Notes: a model not told the origin generated them from the sequence alone. 64,000 bases of DNA from Micromonospora pallida (GCF_900090325.1 NZ_FMHW01000002.1:3466001-3530000), one strand, 5' to 3'; numbered from the stretch's first letter, positions 54,501 to 64,000 are shown. Numbers and translations are program-made.

Positions 54501-55279
54501 CCGGTGAAGTCCTGGGCGTCGGCGATGCGGCCGGCGAGGTCGGGGTGGTCGGCGTCGACGCCGGTGTCGAGCACCGCCACCGTGACGCCGCTGCCGTCCC
54601 GGCCGGCGGCCCAGGCCGTCGGGGCGCTGATCTGCGGCACGCTGTGCTCCAGCACGGGGCGGACCCGCCCGTCGAGCCAGACGCGGGCGATGCCGGAACC
54701 CAGTCGAGGTGTACCGGTGGTGGTGGTGCGGGCCTCCGCCGGGCCGCGCAGAACCGTCCACAGGTCACCGAGGTCGCCCTTGCCGACCCGGAGCGCAGCG
54801 CCGTTGATGCTCGCCAGCGGGCGGGTGTCGGCGGCCACGGCGAGCGGGCGGACCCGACCGGCGGCCGGCGCCTGGTAGCGCACGATCAGCGGCAACGCGC
54901 CCTGCGCCGCGTCGCCGTACCCGTCGGCGACCAGTTCCTGCACGTCGAACAGGTCCGGGTCGAGGACCCCGGCGGAGACGTACGGCACGACGTCGCTCGG
55001 CAGCACCCGCAGCCCGCCGTCGGCCTCGATGGTGTGGAAGGTGATCCGGTCGCGGCCGGGGCCGGGGCGGACCGTGGCGGCGACCCGGCCGGGGGCGGCC
55101 GGCGCGAGGTCGACCTGATCGCCGGTGATCAGGGTGACGCGGACGGGCGTGGCGCCCGGGACAGGCGTGCCCGGGCTCGAACCGGTGGGGCGGTCGGGGT
55201 CGGCGGACGCCGGGGCGGCGAGCCCGACCACCAACGCGCCGACCGCGCCGGCGGCGAGCCAACGTGGGGGCCAGTGCAT
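51548..55279 (-). CDS. Secreted S8-family subtilisin-like protease, large multidomain
   Basis: A 1243-residue exported serine protease. The start MHWPPRWLAAGAVGALVVGL is a signal peptide with likely cleavage after ASA near residue 27. The catalytic triad is Asp in VAVLDTGVDADHPDL (near 235), His in DGHGHGTHVAATIAG (near 272) and Ser in ASGTSMATPHVVGAAAIL (near 443). A PA-like insert may lie at about 820-860 (AAAAAGAATVLVVRPADQSA). The C-terminal half is beta-rich, ending in an Ig-like segment (TVSLRVHARDGAGNTVDQTV). ATG 55279 follows GAGGAG. It probably degrades extracellular protein; the residues 28-220 form a propeptide. Confidence 0.9.
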   Translation of the reverse strand: MHWPPRWLAAGAVGALVVGLAAPASADPDRPTGSSPGTPVPGATPVRVTLITGDQVDLAPAAPGRVAATVRPGPGRDRITFHTIEADGGLRVLPSDVVPYVSAGVLDPDLFDVQELVADGYGDAAQGALPLIVRYQAPAAGRVRPLAVAADTRPLASINGAALRVGKGDLGDLWTVLRGPAEARTTTTGTPRLGSGIARVWLDGRVRPVLEHSVPQISAPTAWAAGRDGSGVTVAVLDTGVDADHPDLAGRIADAQDFTGGGSTRDGHGHGTHVAATIAGSGAASAGQRKGVAPGARLLVGKVLDDYGSGYDSGIIAGMEWAARSGAKVVNMSLGGSATDGTDPMSQAVTDLTAATGTLFVVAAGNDGTARSVGTPGAATAALTVGAVDRDDNLADFSSRGPRLGDNGLKPEITAPGVGIVAARASGTTMGTPVGDAYTQASGTSMATPHVVGAAAILAQEHPDWTAAKLKDALVSTTKANPALTVFEQGGGRVDVARALGQRVYGSATADFGRLATGGLAVERSVTYTNGTAGPQTLRLALDLRNLDSGATEPDGVAVGAAEVTVPAGGSVAVPLRADPAKLGRGPHGGWLVATGANGVTVRTAVGLTLSGPVHTVTLRALDIAGGPGGSPVVTLFGEQPESDQLLWLDGAEGLSVQVEEGPYILQALIEHGAPLDEQLTLVTDPELTVDRDLTVVLDPRKGTPIRIETPKPTEQRSVISFYEHRVFGNGRQVDHGVQTFSTVQQVNVTPTRAVTEGEFEFSSRWQLVAPMVDAQIKGVTGPLDINLLGQSPAPTGRRKLPLVFAGTGRPAELAGVKGAAALLTTDPDRAEEEQVAAAAAAGAATVLVVRPADQSAWTVWRPTGDRLPVPALVVAHDDGQRLIAAARAGRATLDLTLTVDSPYLYDVFQVSKGRVPDRIVHTVTARNTAEVTARYGDTGGLDWATEQRFGWRPWQTFSWNDDQRIVRTGTTRQEFVSAGDSWWQHRVLHRIMFASWGQLTGGLTQQPRRYAADDRVTESWHGPVVRPAVPADGGAPVPTRTGDSLDLQVAEFVDAAGNHSPARRSEEADTVEVRVSRDGRPIADLSDGWAPVATVPESARYRLDVTTQRSSEEWRFATRTETAWEFTSARPAGDAARPLPLLQVDYQVPADLRGEVAGGRAHRLGLTLRQPAGVAAPTGTALRAEVSFDSGRSWRSVPVHGSGTRFSAVVPAGTGTVSLRVHARDGAGNTVDQTVLDAYGLR

Positions 55280-55519
55280 GCTAAGTGCTCCTCTACTCCA
55301 AGAGGCCGGTCTCCGGGAGACCGACCGCTCGGAGTCTGCGCCGGAGCGCATCGCACGGTCACTAGCTGGGGGCCGCCGCACCAGCGACATGTCGCCAGGT
55401 GGACATCCCGACGGTGCCGGCCGCACGCCCAGGTGTCCGGCAGGTTACCGCCACGATCCTGCACGGCGCGACGGTCGCCGCCGCACACACGCGCGGCGAC
55501 CGGACGCCCACGGCGGCGC

Positions 55520-56425
55520 TCAGCGGCGTGAGCCGCGCCAGCCCTGCACCGGCAGCCGGAACTTGGCCACCAGCCGGTCGGTGAAGGACCGTGCCTGCAA
55601 CCGCACGACCCGCACCGGCAGCGAACCCCGGCGGACGGTGACCCGCGCCCCCGGCGGCAGGTCGTACACCCGACGCCCGTCGCAGCAGAGCACGGCGAGC
55701 GTGGTGAACGGATCCACCGTGATCGAGAAGATCGAGGTCGGCGCGGTGACCAGCGGCCGGCTGAACAGGGCGTGCGCGCTGATCGGCACCAGCAGCAGCG
55801 CCTCCACCTCGGGCCAGACGACCGGCCCGCCGCCGGAGAACGCGTACGCGGTGGAGCCGGTCGGCGTCGCGCACACCACGCCGTCGCAGCCGTACCGGGA
55901 CAGCGGCCGACCGTCGACGTCGACCAGGAGTTCGAGCATCTGCGCCCGCTCTCCCTTCTCGACGCTGATCTCGTTGAGCGCCCACGACTCGATGGTCGGG
56001 CCACCGTCGAACTCGGCGGTGACGTCGAGGGTGAGCCGTTCGTCCACGGTGTAGTTCCGCTCGACCACGTCCCGGACGGCCAGGTCGAGGTCGTCGATCT
56101 CGGCCTCGGCCAGGAACCCGACCTTGCCGAGGTTGATCCCGAGCAGTGGCACCTTCGCCGGGCGGGCCAGTTCCGCCGCCCGCAGGAACGTCCCGTCCCC
56201 GCCCAGCGCGAAGACGATCTCGGCTCCCTCGGCCGCCGCCGGTCCGGCCACCGGCACCACGCCCGGCAGGTCCAGGTCCTCGGCCTCCTCGGCGACGACC
56301 CGCACCTCGAAGCCGGCGGCGATCAGGTCCGCCGCGACCGTCCGCGCGTGTTCGGTGCTGCGGCGTCGACCGGTGTGGGTCACCAGCAGCGCCGTCCGGT
56401 CCGCCGGGTCAGTCGCGCCCACCAC
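55520..56425 (-). CDS. nadK: NAD kinase
   Basis: A 301-residue enzyme that phosphorylates NAD to NADP. Key motifs are FALGGDGTFLRAAELA (the GGDG site near residue 73), the NE motif ALNEISVEKGER and TPTGSTAYAFSGGGPVV. The GTG at 56425 gives a standard length. It lies between tlyA and the subtilase gene, in the conserved tlyA-nadK-recN neighbourhood, here interrupted by the subtilase and regulator genes. The 240-bp gap to the subtilase holds no gene. Confidence 0.94.
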   Translation of the reverse strand: MVGATDPADRTALLVTHTGRRRSTEHARTVAADLIAAGFEVRVVAEEAEDLDLPGVVPVAGPAAAEGAEIVFALGGDGTFLRAAELARPAKVPLLGINLGKVGFLAEAEIDDLDLAVRDVVERNYTVDERLTLDVTAEFDGGPTIESWALNEISVEKGERAQMLELLVDVDGRPLSRYGCDGVVCATPTGSTAYAFSGGGPVVWPEVEALLLVPISAHALFSRPLVTAPTSIFSITVDPFTTLAVLCCDGRRVYDLPPGARVTVRRGSLPVRVVRLQARSFTDRLVAKFRLPVQGWRGSRR

Positions 56426-56515
56426 GCCGCCCCTCCTGTCCGACCACCGCGCTCCTCGTGCCCACCGATTCCGGCCTTCCGTTCCCGACCACGGCCGCGC
56501 GGGCCCACCCCGCGC

Positions 56516-57394
56516 TCACTGTGCCGACCCCTCGGCCACGGCCTCGGCGTCGGCCGGGCCGCCGCCCTGGTCCGCCGGGGCGAACTCTCCGGGCGGACGC
56601 GGACCGGCCAGGACCACCGACCGGACCCGCTCGGGGTCGGCCGGCGGAGCGTCCCGGCGTAACCATACGAAGAATTCGACGTTGCCGCTGGGCCCCGGCA
56701 GGGGGCTCGCCGCCACCCCGGCCAGGCCGAGGCCGAGATCCGCGGCGGCGGCCGCCACGTCGAGCACCGCCTCGGCCCGGAGCAGCGGGTCCCGGACCAC
56801 CCCACCGGAGCCGACCCGCTCCCGGCCCACCTCGAACTGCGGCTTCACCATCAGCGCCAGGTCACCGTCGGGTCGGGTGCAACCGGCCAGCGCCGGCAGC
56901 ACCAGGCGCAGCGAGATGAACGACAGGTCGGCCACGGTCAGCGCGACCGGTCCACCGATCGCCTCCGGGGTCAACGTCCGCACGTTCGTCCGCTCGAACA
57001 CCCGAACCCGGTCGTCGTTCCGCAGCGACCAGGCGAGCTGCCCGTACCCGACGTCGACCGCGACCACCTCGGCCGCCCCGGCCCGCAGTAGCACGTCGGT
57101 GAACCCGCCCGTCGACGCGCCGGCGTCGAGGCAGCGCCGCCCGTCGACCGGCAGGCCGACGAAGGCCGCCAGCGCGCCGGCCAGCTTGTGGCCGCCCCGG
57201 GAGACGTACTCGTCGGCCGGGTCCTCGCCGGTGACCCGCAGCGCGTCGGCGGGGTCGACCATCGCGGCGGGCTTGCGGGCGACCACCCCGCGCAGCTGGA
57301 CCCGCCCCGCCTCGACGAGGGCGGCGGCTTGTTCGCGTGATCGGGCCAGGCCACGGCGGACGAGTTCGGCGTCCAGCCGGTTACGACGTGCCAT
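56516..57394 (-). CDS. tlyA: TlyA-like rRNA 2'-O-methyltransferase
   Basis: A 292-residue protein. The N-terminal S4 domain (LDAELVRRGLARSREQAAAL) is followed by an FtsJ-type methyltransferase: YVSRGGHKLAGAL, the SAM site CLDAGASTGGFTDVLL, DVGYGQLAW, ADLSFISLRLVLPAL and LMVKPQFEVGRE. These supply the K-D-K-E catalytic set. In mycobacteria TlyA methylates 16S and 23S rRNA and makes ribosomes capreomycin-sensitive. The C-terminal ~45 residues are acidic and low-complexity. Confidence 0.93.
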   Translation of the reverse strand: MARRNRLDAELVRRGLARSREQAAALVEAGRVQLRGVVARKPAAMVDPADALRVTGEDPADEYVSRGGHKLAGALAAFVGLPVDGRRCLDAGASTGGFTDVLLRAGAAEVVAVDVGYGQLAWSLRNDDRVRVFERTNVRTLTPEAIGGPVALTVADLSFISLRLVLPALAGCTRPDGDLALMVKPQFEVGRERVGSGGVVRDPLLRAEAVLDVAAAAADLGLGLAGVAASPLPGPSGNVEFFVWLRRDAPPADPERVRSVVLAGPRPPGEFAPADQGGGPADAEAVAEGSAQ

Positions 57395-57413
57395 GGGGTG
57401 GTTCTCCGGTCGG

Positions 57414-58376
57414 TCAGGTCAGGTCAGGTCTGGTCGATGGTGGCGAGGGTTTCCCGCAGCGTCTGGTAGGCGGCCTCGTAGTGGGGAATCTGGTCAGCCG
57501 GAGCGAGCCCAGCCGCGTTGACGATCGCCCGCACGGCCGCGTCGACGGCCGGATGCCGGGCGTCGTCGCCGTCGTCGTCCGGGCCGACCTCCTGGTACGA
57601 CGGCGGTCCGGGACGGAATCCGGTCGTGCCGGGACGGGGAGCACTCCCGACGGCACGGGGCGGGGACCACTGCTCGGGGGCACGGGGCGGGGACTACTGC
57701 CCGGTTGCCCGGGACGGGGAGCACTGGCCGGCGGGCCCGGGCGGGGACCGCCGGGCGGCGGCCCGGGACGGAACGGAGCGCTCACGACCGGCCCCGGCGG
57801 CGTACCGGCCCGGTCATCCGGCCGCACCCGGCCCCGGCTCGTCCGCGGTCGTCCCCCGGACACCCTCTTCTTGGCGACCGTCTTCTTCACCACGGCCTTC
57901 TTCACCACGGCCTTCTTCGCCGGGGTACGCACCTCGAGCCGCGTCTCGTCCGCATCGCTGGTCCGGCTGACCGTCGCCGGGGCCTTCTTGGCGACCGTCT
58001 TCTTCGCCACCGTGGTCTTCTTCGCCACCGTGGCGGTGCGCTGCGGCTCCTCCGGTCCGACGGGGACGGATGTCGCCCTCGCCTCGCGCAACTGCCGCTC
58101 CAGCTCGCGCACCCGTCGGGTCAGCTCGGCGACCTCGTCGGCGGTGGCCAGCCCCACCACGCCCAGCGCCCGGTCCACCTCGAACCGGACCAGCTTGGTC
58201 AGTGCCTCCCGGTTGGCCGCGCTGGTCGACACGAGTTCCTCCGCCAGGGCCTGCAGCTGGGCGGCGGTCGCCCCACCGGAACCGACGAGCCGCCGGACCG
58301 CGTCCTGGGCCTTCTTCCGGGGCGCCTCCGTCAGGCCCAGGGCCAGCTCGAGGTAGGCGCGCCACGCGTCCTGCAT
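57414..58376 (-). CDS. Phasin-like coiled-coil protein with Lys-rich and Pro-rich tail
   Basis: A 320-codon frame. Residues about 1-100 form a helical phasin-like domain (DAWRAYLELALGLTEAPRKK to a coiled coil VAELTRRVRELERQLREARA). Then come Ala-Lys repeats (VAKKTVAKKA; VVKKAVVKKTVAKK), as in histone-like tails. From about residue 190 the frame is Pro/Arg-rich, with no natural-looking sequence after 260. A different frame (57424-57693) encodes conserved-looking protein over the same DNA, so the true C-terminus is probably in that frame after a frameshift within the GC-rich repeats. Confidence 0.7.
   Translation of the reverse strand: MQDAWRAYLELALGLTEAPRKKAQDAVRRLVGSGGATAAQLQALAEELVSTSAANREALTKLVRFEVDRALGVVGLATADEVAELTRRVRELERQLREARATSVPVGPEEPQRTATVAKKTTVAKKTVAKKAPATVSRTSDADETRLEVRTPAKKAVVKKAVVKKTVAKKRVSGGRPRTSRGRVRPDDRAGTPPGPVVSAPFRPGPPPGGPRPGPPASAPRPGQPGSSPRPVPPSSGPRPVPSGVLPVPARPDSVPDRRRTRRSARTTTATTPGIRPSTRPCGRSSTRLGSLRLTRFPTTRPPTRRCGKPSPPSTRPDLT
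57424..57693 (-). CDS. Small conserved C-terminal domain in a shifted frame (no start codon)
   Basis: The frame ending at 57424 encodes EVGPDDDGDDARHPAVDAAV, followed by RAIVNAAG..., then PHYEAAYQTLRETLATIDQT. This acidic, helical sequence looks like the small proteins encoded next to tlyA in actinobacteria (HPAV...YE..H..L...L..ID). The frame is open back to a TAG at 57694-57696 but has no ATG, GTG or TTG before the conserved part, so it is either the true C-terminus of the phasin-like protein after a frameshift, or a separate gene whose start was lost. Confidence 0.6.
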   Translation of the reverse strand, partial: SPPRAPEQWSPPRAVGSAPRPGTTGFRPGPPSYQEVGPDDDGDDARHPAVDAAVRAIVNAAGLAPADQIPHYEAAYQTLRETLATIDQT

Positions 58377-58489
58377 ACCTGAGTCCTTCCGCAGGGATCG
58401 GGGTGTGCTGGTGTCACGCTACCGGGCCGGCGGGTCACCTCCGTGCGGTACCGTGCCGGGGAACGGACGTGCCGCGAGGCGAGGGGGCG

Positions 58490-58831
58490 ATGGTGGCCAG
58501 CGTTGACGAGTGCCGGCAGGCGTTGCGGGACCTGGCCGCCCGGCTGGAGGCGAACGCGGACAAGGTCCGCGAGCGCGTCGACCTGGACCGCACGCTCGCC
58601 TGTCGAATCACCGATCTCGACACGGCCTTCCACGGCCGGCTCACCGGCGGCAAGCTGGTGGACCTCGCTGACGGCGACGACCCGAAAGCCAAGATCGTCC
58701 TGAGCACCACCAGCGACGACCTGCTCGCCCTGGTCCGTGGCGAGCTCGACGTGACCCGCGCGGTGGCGTCCCGCCGAGTCTCGATCAAGGCGAACCCGTT
58801 CGACCTGATGAAGCTCCGCAAGCTGCTCTGA
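58490..58831 (+). CDS. SCP2 sterol-carrier-domain protein
   Basis: A 113-residue protein of the SCP2 lipid-binding fold: YR-like start replaced by CRQALRDLAARLEANADKVR, then ITDLDTAFHGRLTGGKLVDL, IVLSTTSDDLLALVRGELDV and a C-terminal ALRKLL-like helix (DLMKLRKLL). ATG 58490 follows GAGGGGGCG. It is divergent from the phasin-like gene. Short stand-alone SCP2 proteins near tlyA are common in actinobacteria; the ligand is unknown. Confidence 0.82.
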   Translation: MVASVDECRQALRDLAARLEANADKVRERVDLDRTLACRITDLDTAFHGRLTGGKLVDLADGDDPKAKIVLSTTSDDLLALVRGELDVTRAVASRRVSIKANPFDLMKLRKLL

Positions 58832-58919
58832 ACCGGCCGGCCCACGCCGGTCAGCCGGACGGGCGCTCCGCTCCGGAGCTACCTCCGTCGAGGCTACTTC
58901 CGTCGGGAGGGCTGCTTCC

Positions 58920-59945
58920 TCAGTCGAACAGACCGAGATCCCGTAGGGCCCGCTCCGCCGCCGGCGAGGCCGCCCGTACCGGACGCTGCGCCGTCTCCGT
59001 CGTGGACCAGGCCACCGCGCAGAGCGCGGCCAGGGCGTCCAACGGGCGACCGGCTCCGCTCACCTCGAGCGCGTCGTCGCGGACGGCCACCGACCAACCG
59101 CCGGTCACCGCCTCGCCGGGAACGCGGACCACCGCGCCCGAATCGAAGAGCCCCGCCAGGTCGACCGCGACGTACGTCGGCCGGGCGTACGGCGGCGCGA
59201 CAAGCAGATCGGCTGCCCCGCTGACCCCCGTCAGCACCAACAGGCTCGGTAGCCCGGCCCGGCATGCGCCCTCGATGTCGGTGTCCAGCCGGTCGCCCAC
59301 CACCAGGCAACCCGCACCCTCGGCCCGGCGGGCGGCGGTGGCGAACAACGCCGGCTCCGGCTTGCCCACCACCAGGTCAGGATCCCGATCGAGCGCCGTC
59401 CGCAGTGCCGCCACCAGCGCGCCGTTACCCGGCAGCGGCCCGCGAGGGCTGGGCAGGGTGCGGTCGGTGTTGGTGGCGACCCAGGTGGCACCGGCCCGGA
59501 CGGCGACCGCCGCCTCGGCCAGATCGGCCCAGCCGACCTGCGGACCGTAGCCCTGCACCACCGCGACCGGCGCCTCGTCGGCCCGGCTGACCGGGCGCAG
59601 ACCCACCGCGCGAAGCTCCGCCCGCAACGCGTCCGCTCCGACCACCAGCACCGCCGCGTCGGCGGGAAACCGGTCCCGGAGCACCTCTGCGGCTGCGGCG
59701 GCCGAGGTGAGCACCTCCTCCGGCCGGGCCGACACGCCCATGCCGGTGAGCAGGTCGGCGACCTCGGACGAGCGGCGGGAGGCGTTGTTGGTCGCGTACG
59801 CGACGAGGTGGCCACCGGCACGCAGCCGGCCGACCGCCTCCACCGCGCCGGGGATCGGCCGGTCGATCAGGTAGATCACCCCGTCGAGGTCGAAGACCAC
59901 CAGACGGTACCCGTCGACCAGCCGGCCCCCACCGCTGTCACTCAC
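58920..59945 (-). CDS. HAD-IIA family sugar phosphatase (NagD-like)
   Basis: A 341-residue phosphatase. HAD motif I is VVFDLDGVIYLIDRP near residue 17, motif II AYATNNASRRSSE near 50, motif III GKPEPALF near 195 and motif IV VGDRLDTDIEGACRAG near 218. The C2-type cap lies between motifs II and III. The C-terminal ~90 residues form an extension absent from the shortest relatives. It overlaps the TPR gene by four bases (GTGA). In actinobacteria this gene usually lies between a TPR gene and tlyA, as here. Confidence 0.9.
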   Translation of the reverse strand: MSDSGGGRLVDGYRLVVFDLDGVIYLIDRPIPGAVEAVGRLRAGGHLVAYATNNASRRSSEVADLLTGMGVSARPEEVLTSAAAAAEVLRDRFPADAAVLVVGADALRAELRAVGLRPVSRADEAPVAVVQGYGPQVGWADLAEAAVAVRAGATWVATNTDRTLPSPRGPLPGNGALVAALRTALDRDPDLVVGKPEPALFATAARRAEGAGCLVVGDRLDTDIEGACRAGLPSLLVLTGVSGAADLLVAPPYARPTYVAVDLAGLFDSGAVVRVPGEAVTGGWSVAVRDDALEVSGAGRPLDALAALCAVAWSTTETAQRPVRAASPAAERALRDLGLFD

Positions 59946-62418
59946 CGTCGGTCCGCTCCCGACGACCCGTCGGACTCCGTTCCGGCAGCCCCGCCCTCTG
60001 CGACCGCCGGACGGCCGTCAGCGTCCACCGACGCGGCCGTGTCCCCGGTACGCTCGTCGGTCCCGTCGGGCTCACCGATGCCGTCGAGCTCGGCCGTGCC
60101 GGCGAGTTCACCAGGGCCGGCGGGCTCGTCGTCCGGCAGAGTTTCGGCCGCACGGTCGGCCACGACGTCCCGGATCGACTCGGCATCCCCGGCGACCGGC
60201 GTGGCGTCACCGGTTGCCCGGGCCGCGTCCGGCTCGTCCGCACCGGCCGACTCCTCGTCGGTGGACGCCTCGTCGATCTCGTCGTCGCCCTCGAGCACCA
60301 CGCCGTCCAGCTCCAGCAGGCGCTCGGCGGCGTCGGTCTCGGCGTCGGGGTCCACTTCGGCGGACCGGGCGAACCACTCCCGGGCTTCCTCGCGCCGGTC
60401 GGCCGCCAGCAACGCGTCGGCGTAGGCGTACCGCAGGCGCGCGGTCCACGGCTGGGCCGGCTCGCCGGTCAGCTCGCGGACCTGCAACATGGCCACCGCG
60501 GCGTCCTTCTGCCCAAGGTCCCCCCGGGCGCCGGCCGCCACGATGAGCAGCTCGATCGCCACGGCGGGGTCGAGCGACTCCCGGTCGGCGCCCCGGAACA
60601 GGTCGATAGCCCGTTCCGGACGCCCCAGCGCCCGCTCGCAGTCGGCGAGCACCGCCAGGTGGCTCTGCGACCCGCTCATCCGGTGGTACGTCCGCAGCTC
60701 GGCGATGGCCGACTGCCATTCCCCGGCGTGGTACGCCGCCAGCCCGACCGCTTCCCTTACGGCGGAGATGCGGGAGGCCAGTCGACGGGCCGCCAGCGCG
60801 TGCGCGAGCGCCTCGGCCGGGTCCTCGTCGATCAGCTGACCGGTCGCCACGAGGTGCCGGGCGACGGTCTCCGCCACCGGCTTGGCGAGGGAGAGCAACT
60901 CCGCCCGAACAGCGGTGTCGAGGTCGCTCGCGACGATCTCGTCCGGCAGGGCCGGTGCCTCGGCGCGGCCGCCGTCCGCCGGCTCCCGGCGTTCCTCGCG
61001 GCGCCCGTCCCGGTCCTCCCGAGGGGGACGACCAGACGAGTCGTCGGCGCGTCGACGGTCGCCGAACCGACCACCGTCGTCCCGGCGCGGGCGGTCACCG
61101 TAGCCGCCCCGGTCGTCATCCCGGTACGAACGCGACCGGTCCTGGCGGCGCTGGTCACGGTCACCGTCCCGGAAGCCCTCCCGCGTACCGCGACCACCCT
61201 GGTCGCCACCCCGGAAGCCGCCCTCCCGGCGATCCCCCCGGAACCCGCCGTCCCGGCGGTCACCCTCGCGGGAGTAGCTGTCCCGGGAACCCGGGCGGTA
61301 GCCACCGCCCTCGCCACGGTCGTCACGGCGGAAGCCGCCGCCGGGCCGGTCGTCCCGACGGAAACCGCCCTCACGACGATCACCGCCCCGGAAACCACCC
61401 TCCCGGGAGCCGCCCCGATCCTCCCGACCGAAGCCACCCCCACCACGCTCGTCACGGCGGGAATCCCCGCCCTCACGGCGGAAGCCACCGTCCCGCGACG
61501 GGCCGGAGCGGAAGCCACCCTCGCCACGGTCGTCACGGCGGAAGCCGCCGCCGGGCCGGTCGTCCCGACGGAAACCGCCCTCACGACGGTCACCGCCCCG
61601 GAACTCGCCCTCGCGACGTTCACCGCTCCGGAAACCGCCCTCGCGGGGCCCACGGTCGTCCCGACGGAACTCCCCGCCCTCACGACGGAAGCCACCGTCC
61701 CGCGACGGGCCGCCCCGGAAGCCGCCCTCACGACGGTCGTCGCCGCGGAAGCCGCCCTCACGACGGTCGTCCCGACGGAAACCGCCCTCACGGGGCGTGC
61801 GGTCGTCGCGCCGGAAGCCGCCGCTGTCACGAGGTCCGCGATCGTCGCGGCGGAAGCCGCTGTCGCGGTCGCCGCGGGGTGCGCCCTCGCGTGGGCCGCC
61901 GGAGCGGAAGCCACCCTCGCCACGGTCGTCGCGGCGGAAGCCGGCGCCGGGCCGGTCGTCCCGACGGAAACCGCCCTCACGACGGTCACCGCCCGGAAAC
62001 CACCCTCCCGGGAGCCGCCCCGATCCTCCCGACCGAAGCCACCCCCACCACGCTCGTCACGGCGGAAGCTGCCACCCCGATCGTCACGGCGGCCGCTCTC
62101 CCCACGGAACCCGCCCGGTCGGCCCTCGCCGTCGCGACGGAAGCCGCCACGTTCCCGGGATCCGCCGTCGCGGGATCCACCATCGCGCGGGCCGGACCGG
62201 AAGTCGCCGGCACGGCGGTCGTTGTCGCGGTAACCGCCCTCGCGACCGCCCCGGTCCGCGCCCTGGCCACCACGCTGGTCGGCGGCACGGGAATCACGGT
62301 CGCCACGGTACGGCGGGCGGTCGTCCCGACGCGGCGACCCGTCGCGGCCACCGCCCCGGCGGTCGGTGCGATCATCGTACCGACGGGGACGGTCTCCGCC
62401 GTGCGGTCCTGAACTCAC
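59942..62418 (-). CDS. TPR-like protein with long Arg/Gly/Asp-rich N-terminus, frameshifted
   Basis: The GTG at 62418 follows GAGGAAGG and starts MSSGPHGGDRPRRYDDR. About 500 residues of RDD/GGFR repeats follow (for example REGGFRRDDR), then from about 60,990 a conserved helical domain (EIVASDLDTAVRAELLSLAK) with TPR-like repeats (AVREAVGLAAYHAGEWQSAI) and an acidic C-terminus. The first frame runs to about 61,992 and the rest lies in the next frame. The join coincides with a C3 run at 61992-61994 where a sister repeat copy (61386-61389) has C4, so one missing base explains the shift. Repaired length is about 825 residues. Confidence 0.72.
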
Positions 62419-62459
62419 AGGTGCATCCTTCCTCAGTGCGCCACAAACAGCGCTATGCA

Positions 62460-62493
62460 GTCGAGGGCCGACCCCGGTGGGGCGGCCCTCGAC
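62460..62493 (-). terminator. rRNA operon terminator
   Basis: GTCGAGGGCCG (62460-62470) pairs perfectly with CGGCCCTCGAC (62483-62493), and the loop contains a further CCCC/GGGG pairing. It lies 11 bases beyond the 5S 3' end on the minus strand. The TPR gene starts 42 bp further on. Confidence 0.8.
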
Positions 62494-62503
62494 TGAAAGA
62501 AGT

Positions 62504-62620
62504 CCGGCGGTGTCCTACTCTCCCACACCCTCCCGAGTGCAGTACCATCGGCGCTGGAGGGCTTAGCTTCCGGGTTCGGAATGTAACCGGGCGTTTCCCC
62601 TCCGCCATGACCGCCGTAAC
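62504..62620 (-). rRNA. 5S ribosomal RNA
   Basis: About 117 bases on the minus strand. The 5' end reads GTTACGGCGGTCATGGCGG and the 3' end GGACACCGCCGGAC, which pair as helix I. The conserved CCGAACCCGGAAGCTAAG loop is intact. Exact ends are estimated from helix I. An 82-bp spacer separates it from 23S. Confidence 0.93.
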
Positions 62621-62702
62621 ACTATCAACATATCAAACAACCCAACACACAGGCTGTTCGTTAGCTGTGAATCACACAGTGGACGCGTAGCGGCTTTGTA
62701 GT

Positions 62703-64000
<1,298 letters not shown>

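Noticed and set aside
61300..62070. CRISPR or transposon repeats in the 61-62 kb region
   Set aside because: The repeats are of variable length, multiples of coding units, and translate to a low-complexity protein.
60659..62412. Long plus-strand frames opposite the repeat-rich TPR gene
   Set aside because: They are the reverse reading of RDD/GGFR repeats; composition is Ala/Thr/Val- or Pro/Arg-only and the minus strand has the start, ribosome-binding site and conserved C-terminal domain.

Overview
The window comes from a high-GC actinobacterium, most likely a Micromonosporaceae (Micromonospora-like) chromosome. The basis is the strong G/C third-position bias, GTG/TTG starts, ATGA-type overlaps, and actinobacterial gene orders such as xerD-parA-scpA-scpB and steA-steB next to recN, nadK and tlyA. 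This assignment comes from reading the sequence, not from a search.

Region 1 (1-8.9 kb) is accessory metabolism. A leftward set encodes a methionine-type ABC importer (metN, metI, metQ), a tautomerase-like protein, an aldo/keto reductase, an M20D amidohydrolase and the first codons of a CMD-domain-like protein. A divergent FAD/NAD(P)-binding protein shares its promoter region. Together they look like an uptake and breakdown pathway for an amide- or sulfur-containing compound of unknown identity. Then follow a VOC protein, an HxlR regulator, a broken TauD dioxygenase and a NYN-LOTUS protein.

Region 2 (10,663-28,266) is an integrated actinomycete conjugative element (AICE) in the 3' end of a tRNA-Pro(GGG) gene. 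It is bounded by 44-bp identical att repeats, with paired TGGTCCCCA boxes about 95 bp inside each end. A decayed integrase just outside the left end shows that the same tRNA site was used before. Left cargo is a PARIS-like ATPase/DUF4435 pair whose ATPase is split at a G6 run, plus a PP2C phosphatase and an HTH sensor protein facing a repeated operator-like motif. The core holds small zinc-binding proteins, a Nudix protein, Spd-like and DUF3307-like membrane proteins, TraSA (FtsK-like), a prim-pol and an ATPase, an iteron-rich origin candidate, xis and int. Right cargo is an MrcB_N/PD-(D/E)XK nuclease.

Region 3 (28.5-62.4 kb) is core chromosome, mostly leftward: der, cmk, an rRNA pseudouridine synthase, scpB, scpA, parA, xerD, ald, an ADP-ribose Nudix enzyme, pyrG, a lipid-II/envelope cluster (alkaline-phosphatase-like membrane protein, GT4, MurJ, WecA/MraY-like, SteB/MctB-like, SteA), recN, a regulator, a large subtilase, nadK, tlyA, a phasin-like protein, an SCP2 protein, a HAD phosphatase and a TPR protein with a huge RGG/RDD-rich N-terminus. 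Two of these genes (phasin-like and TPR) show apparent frameshifts in GC-rich repeats.

Region 4 (62.46-64 kb) is the 3' end of an rRNA operon on the minus strand: terminator, 5S, and the 3' part of 23S running off the window.
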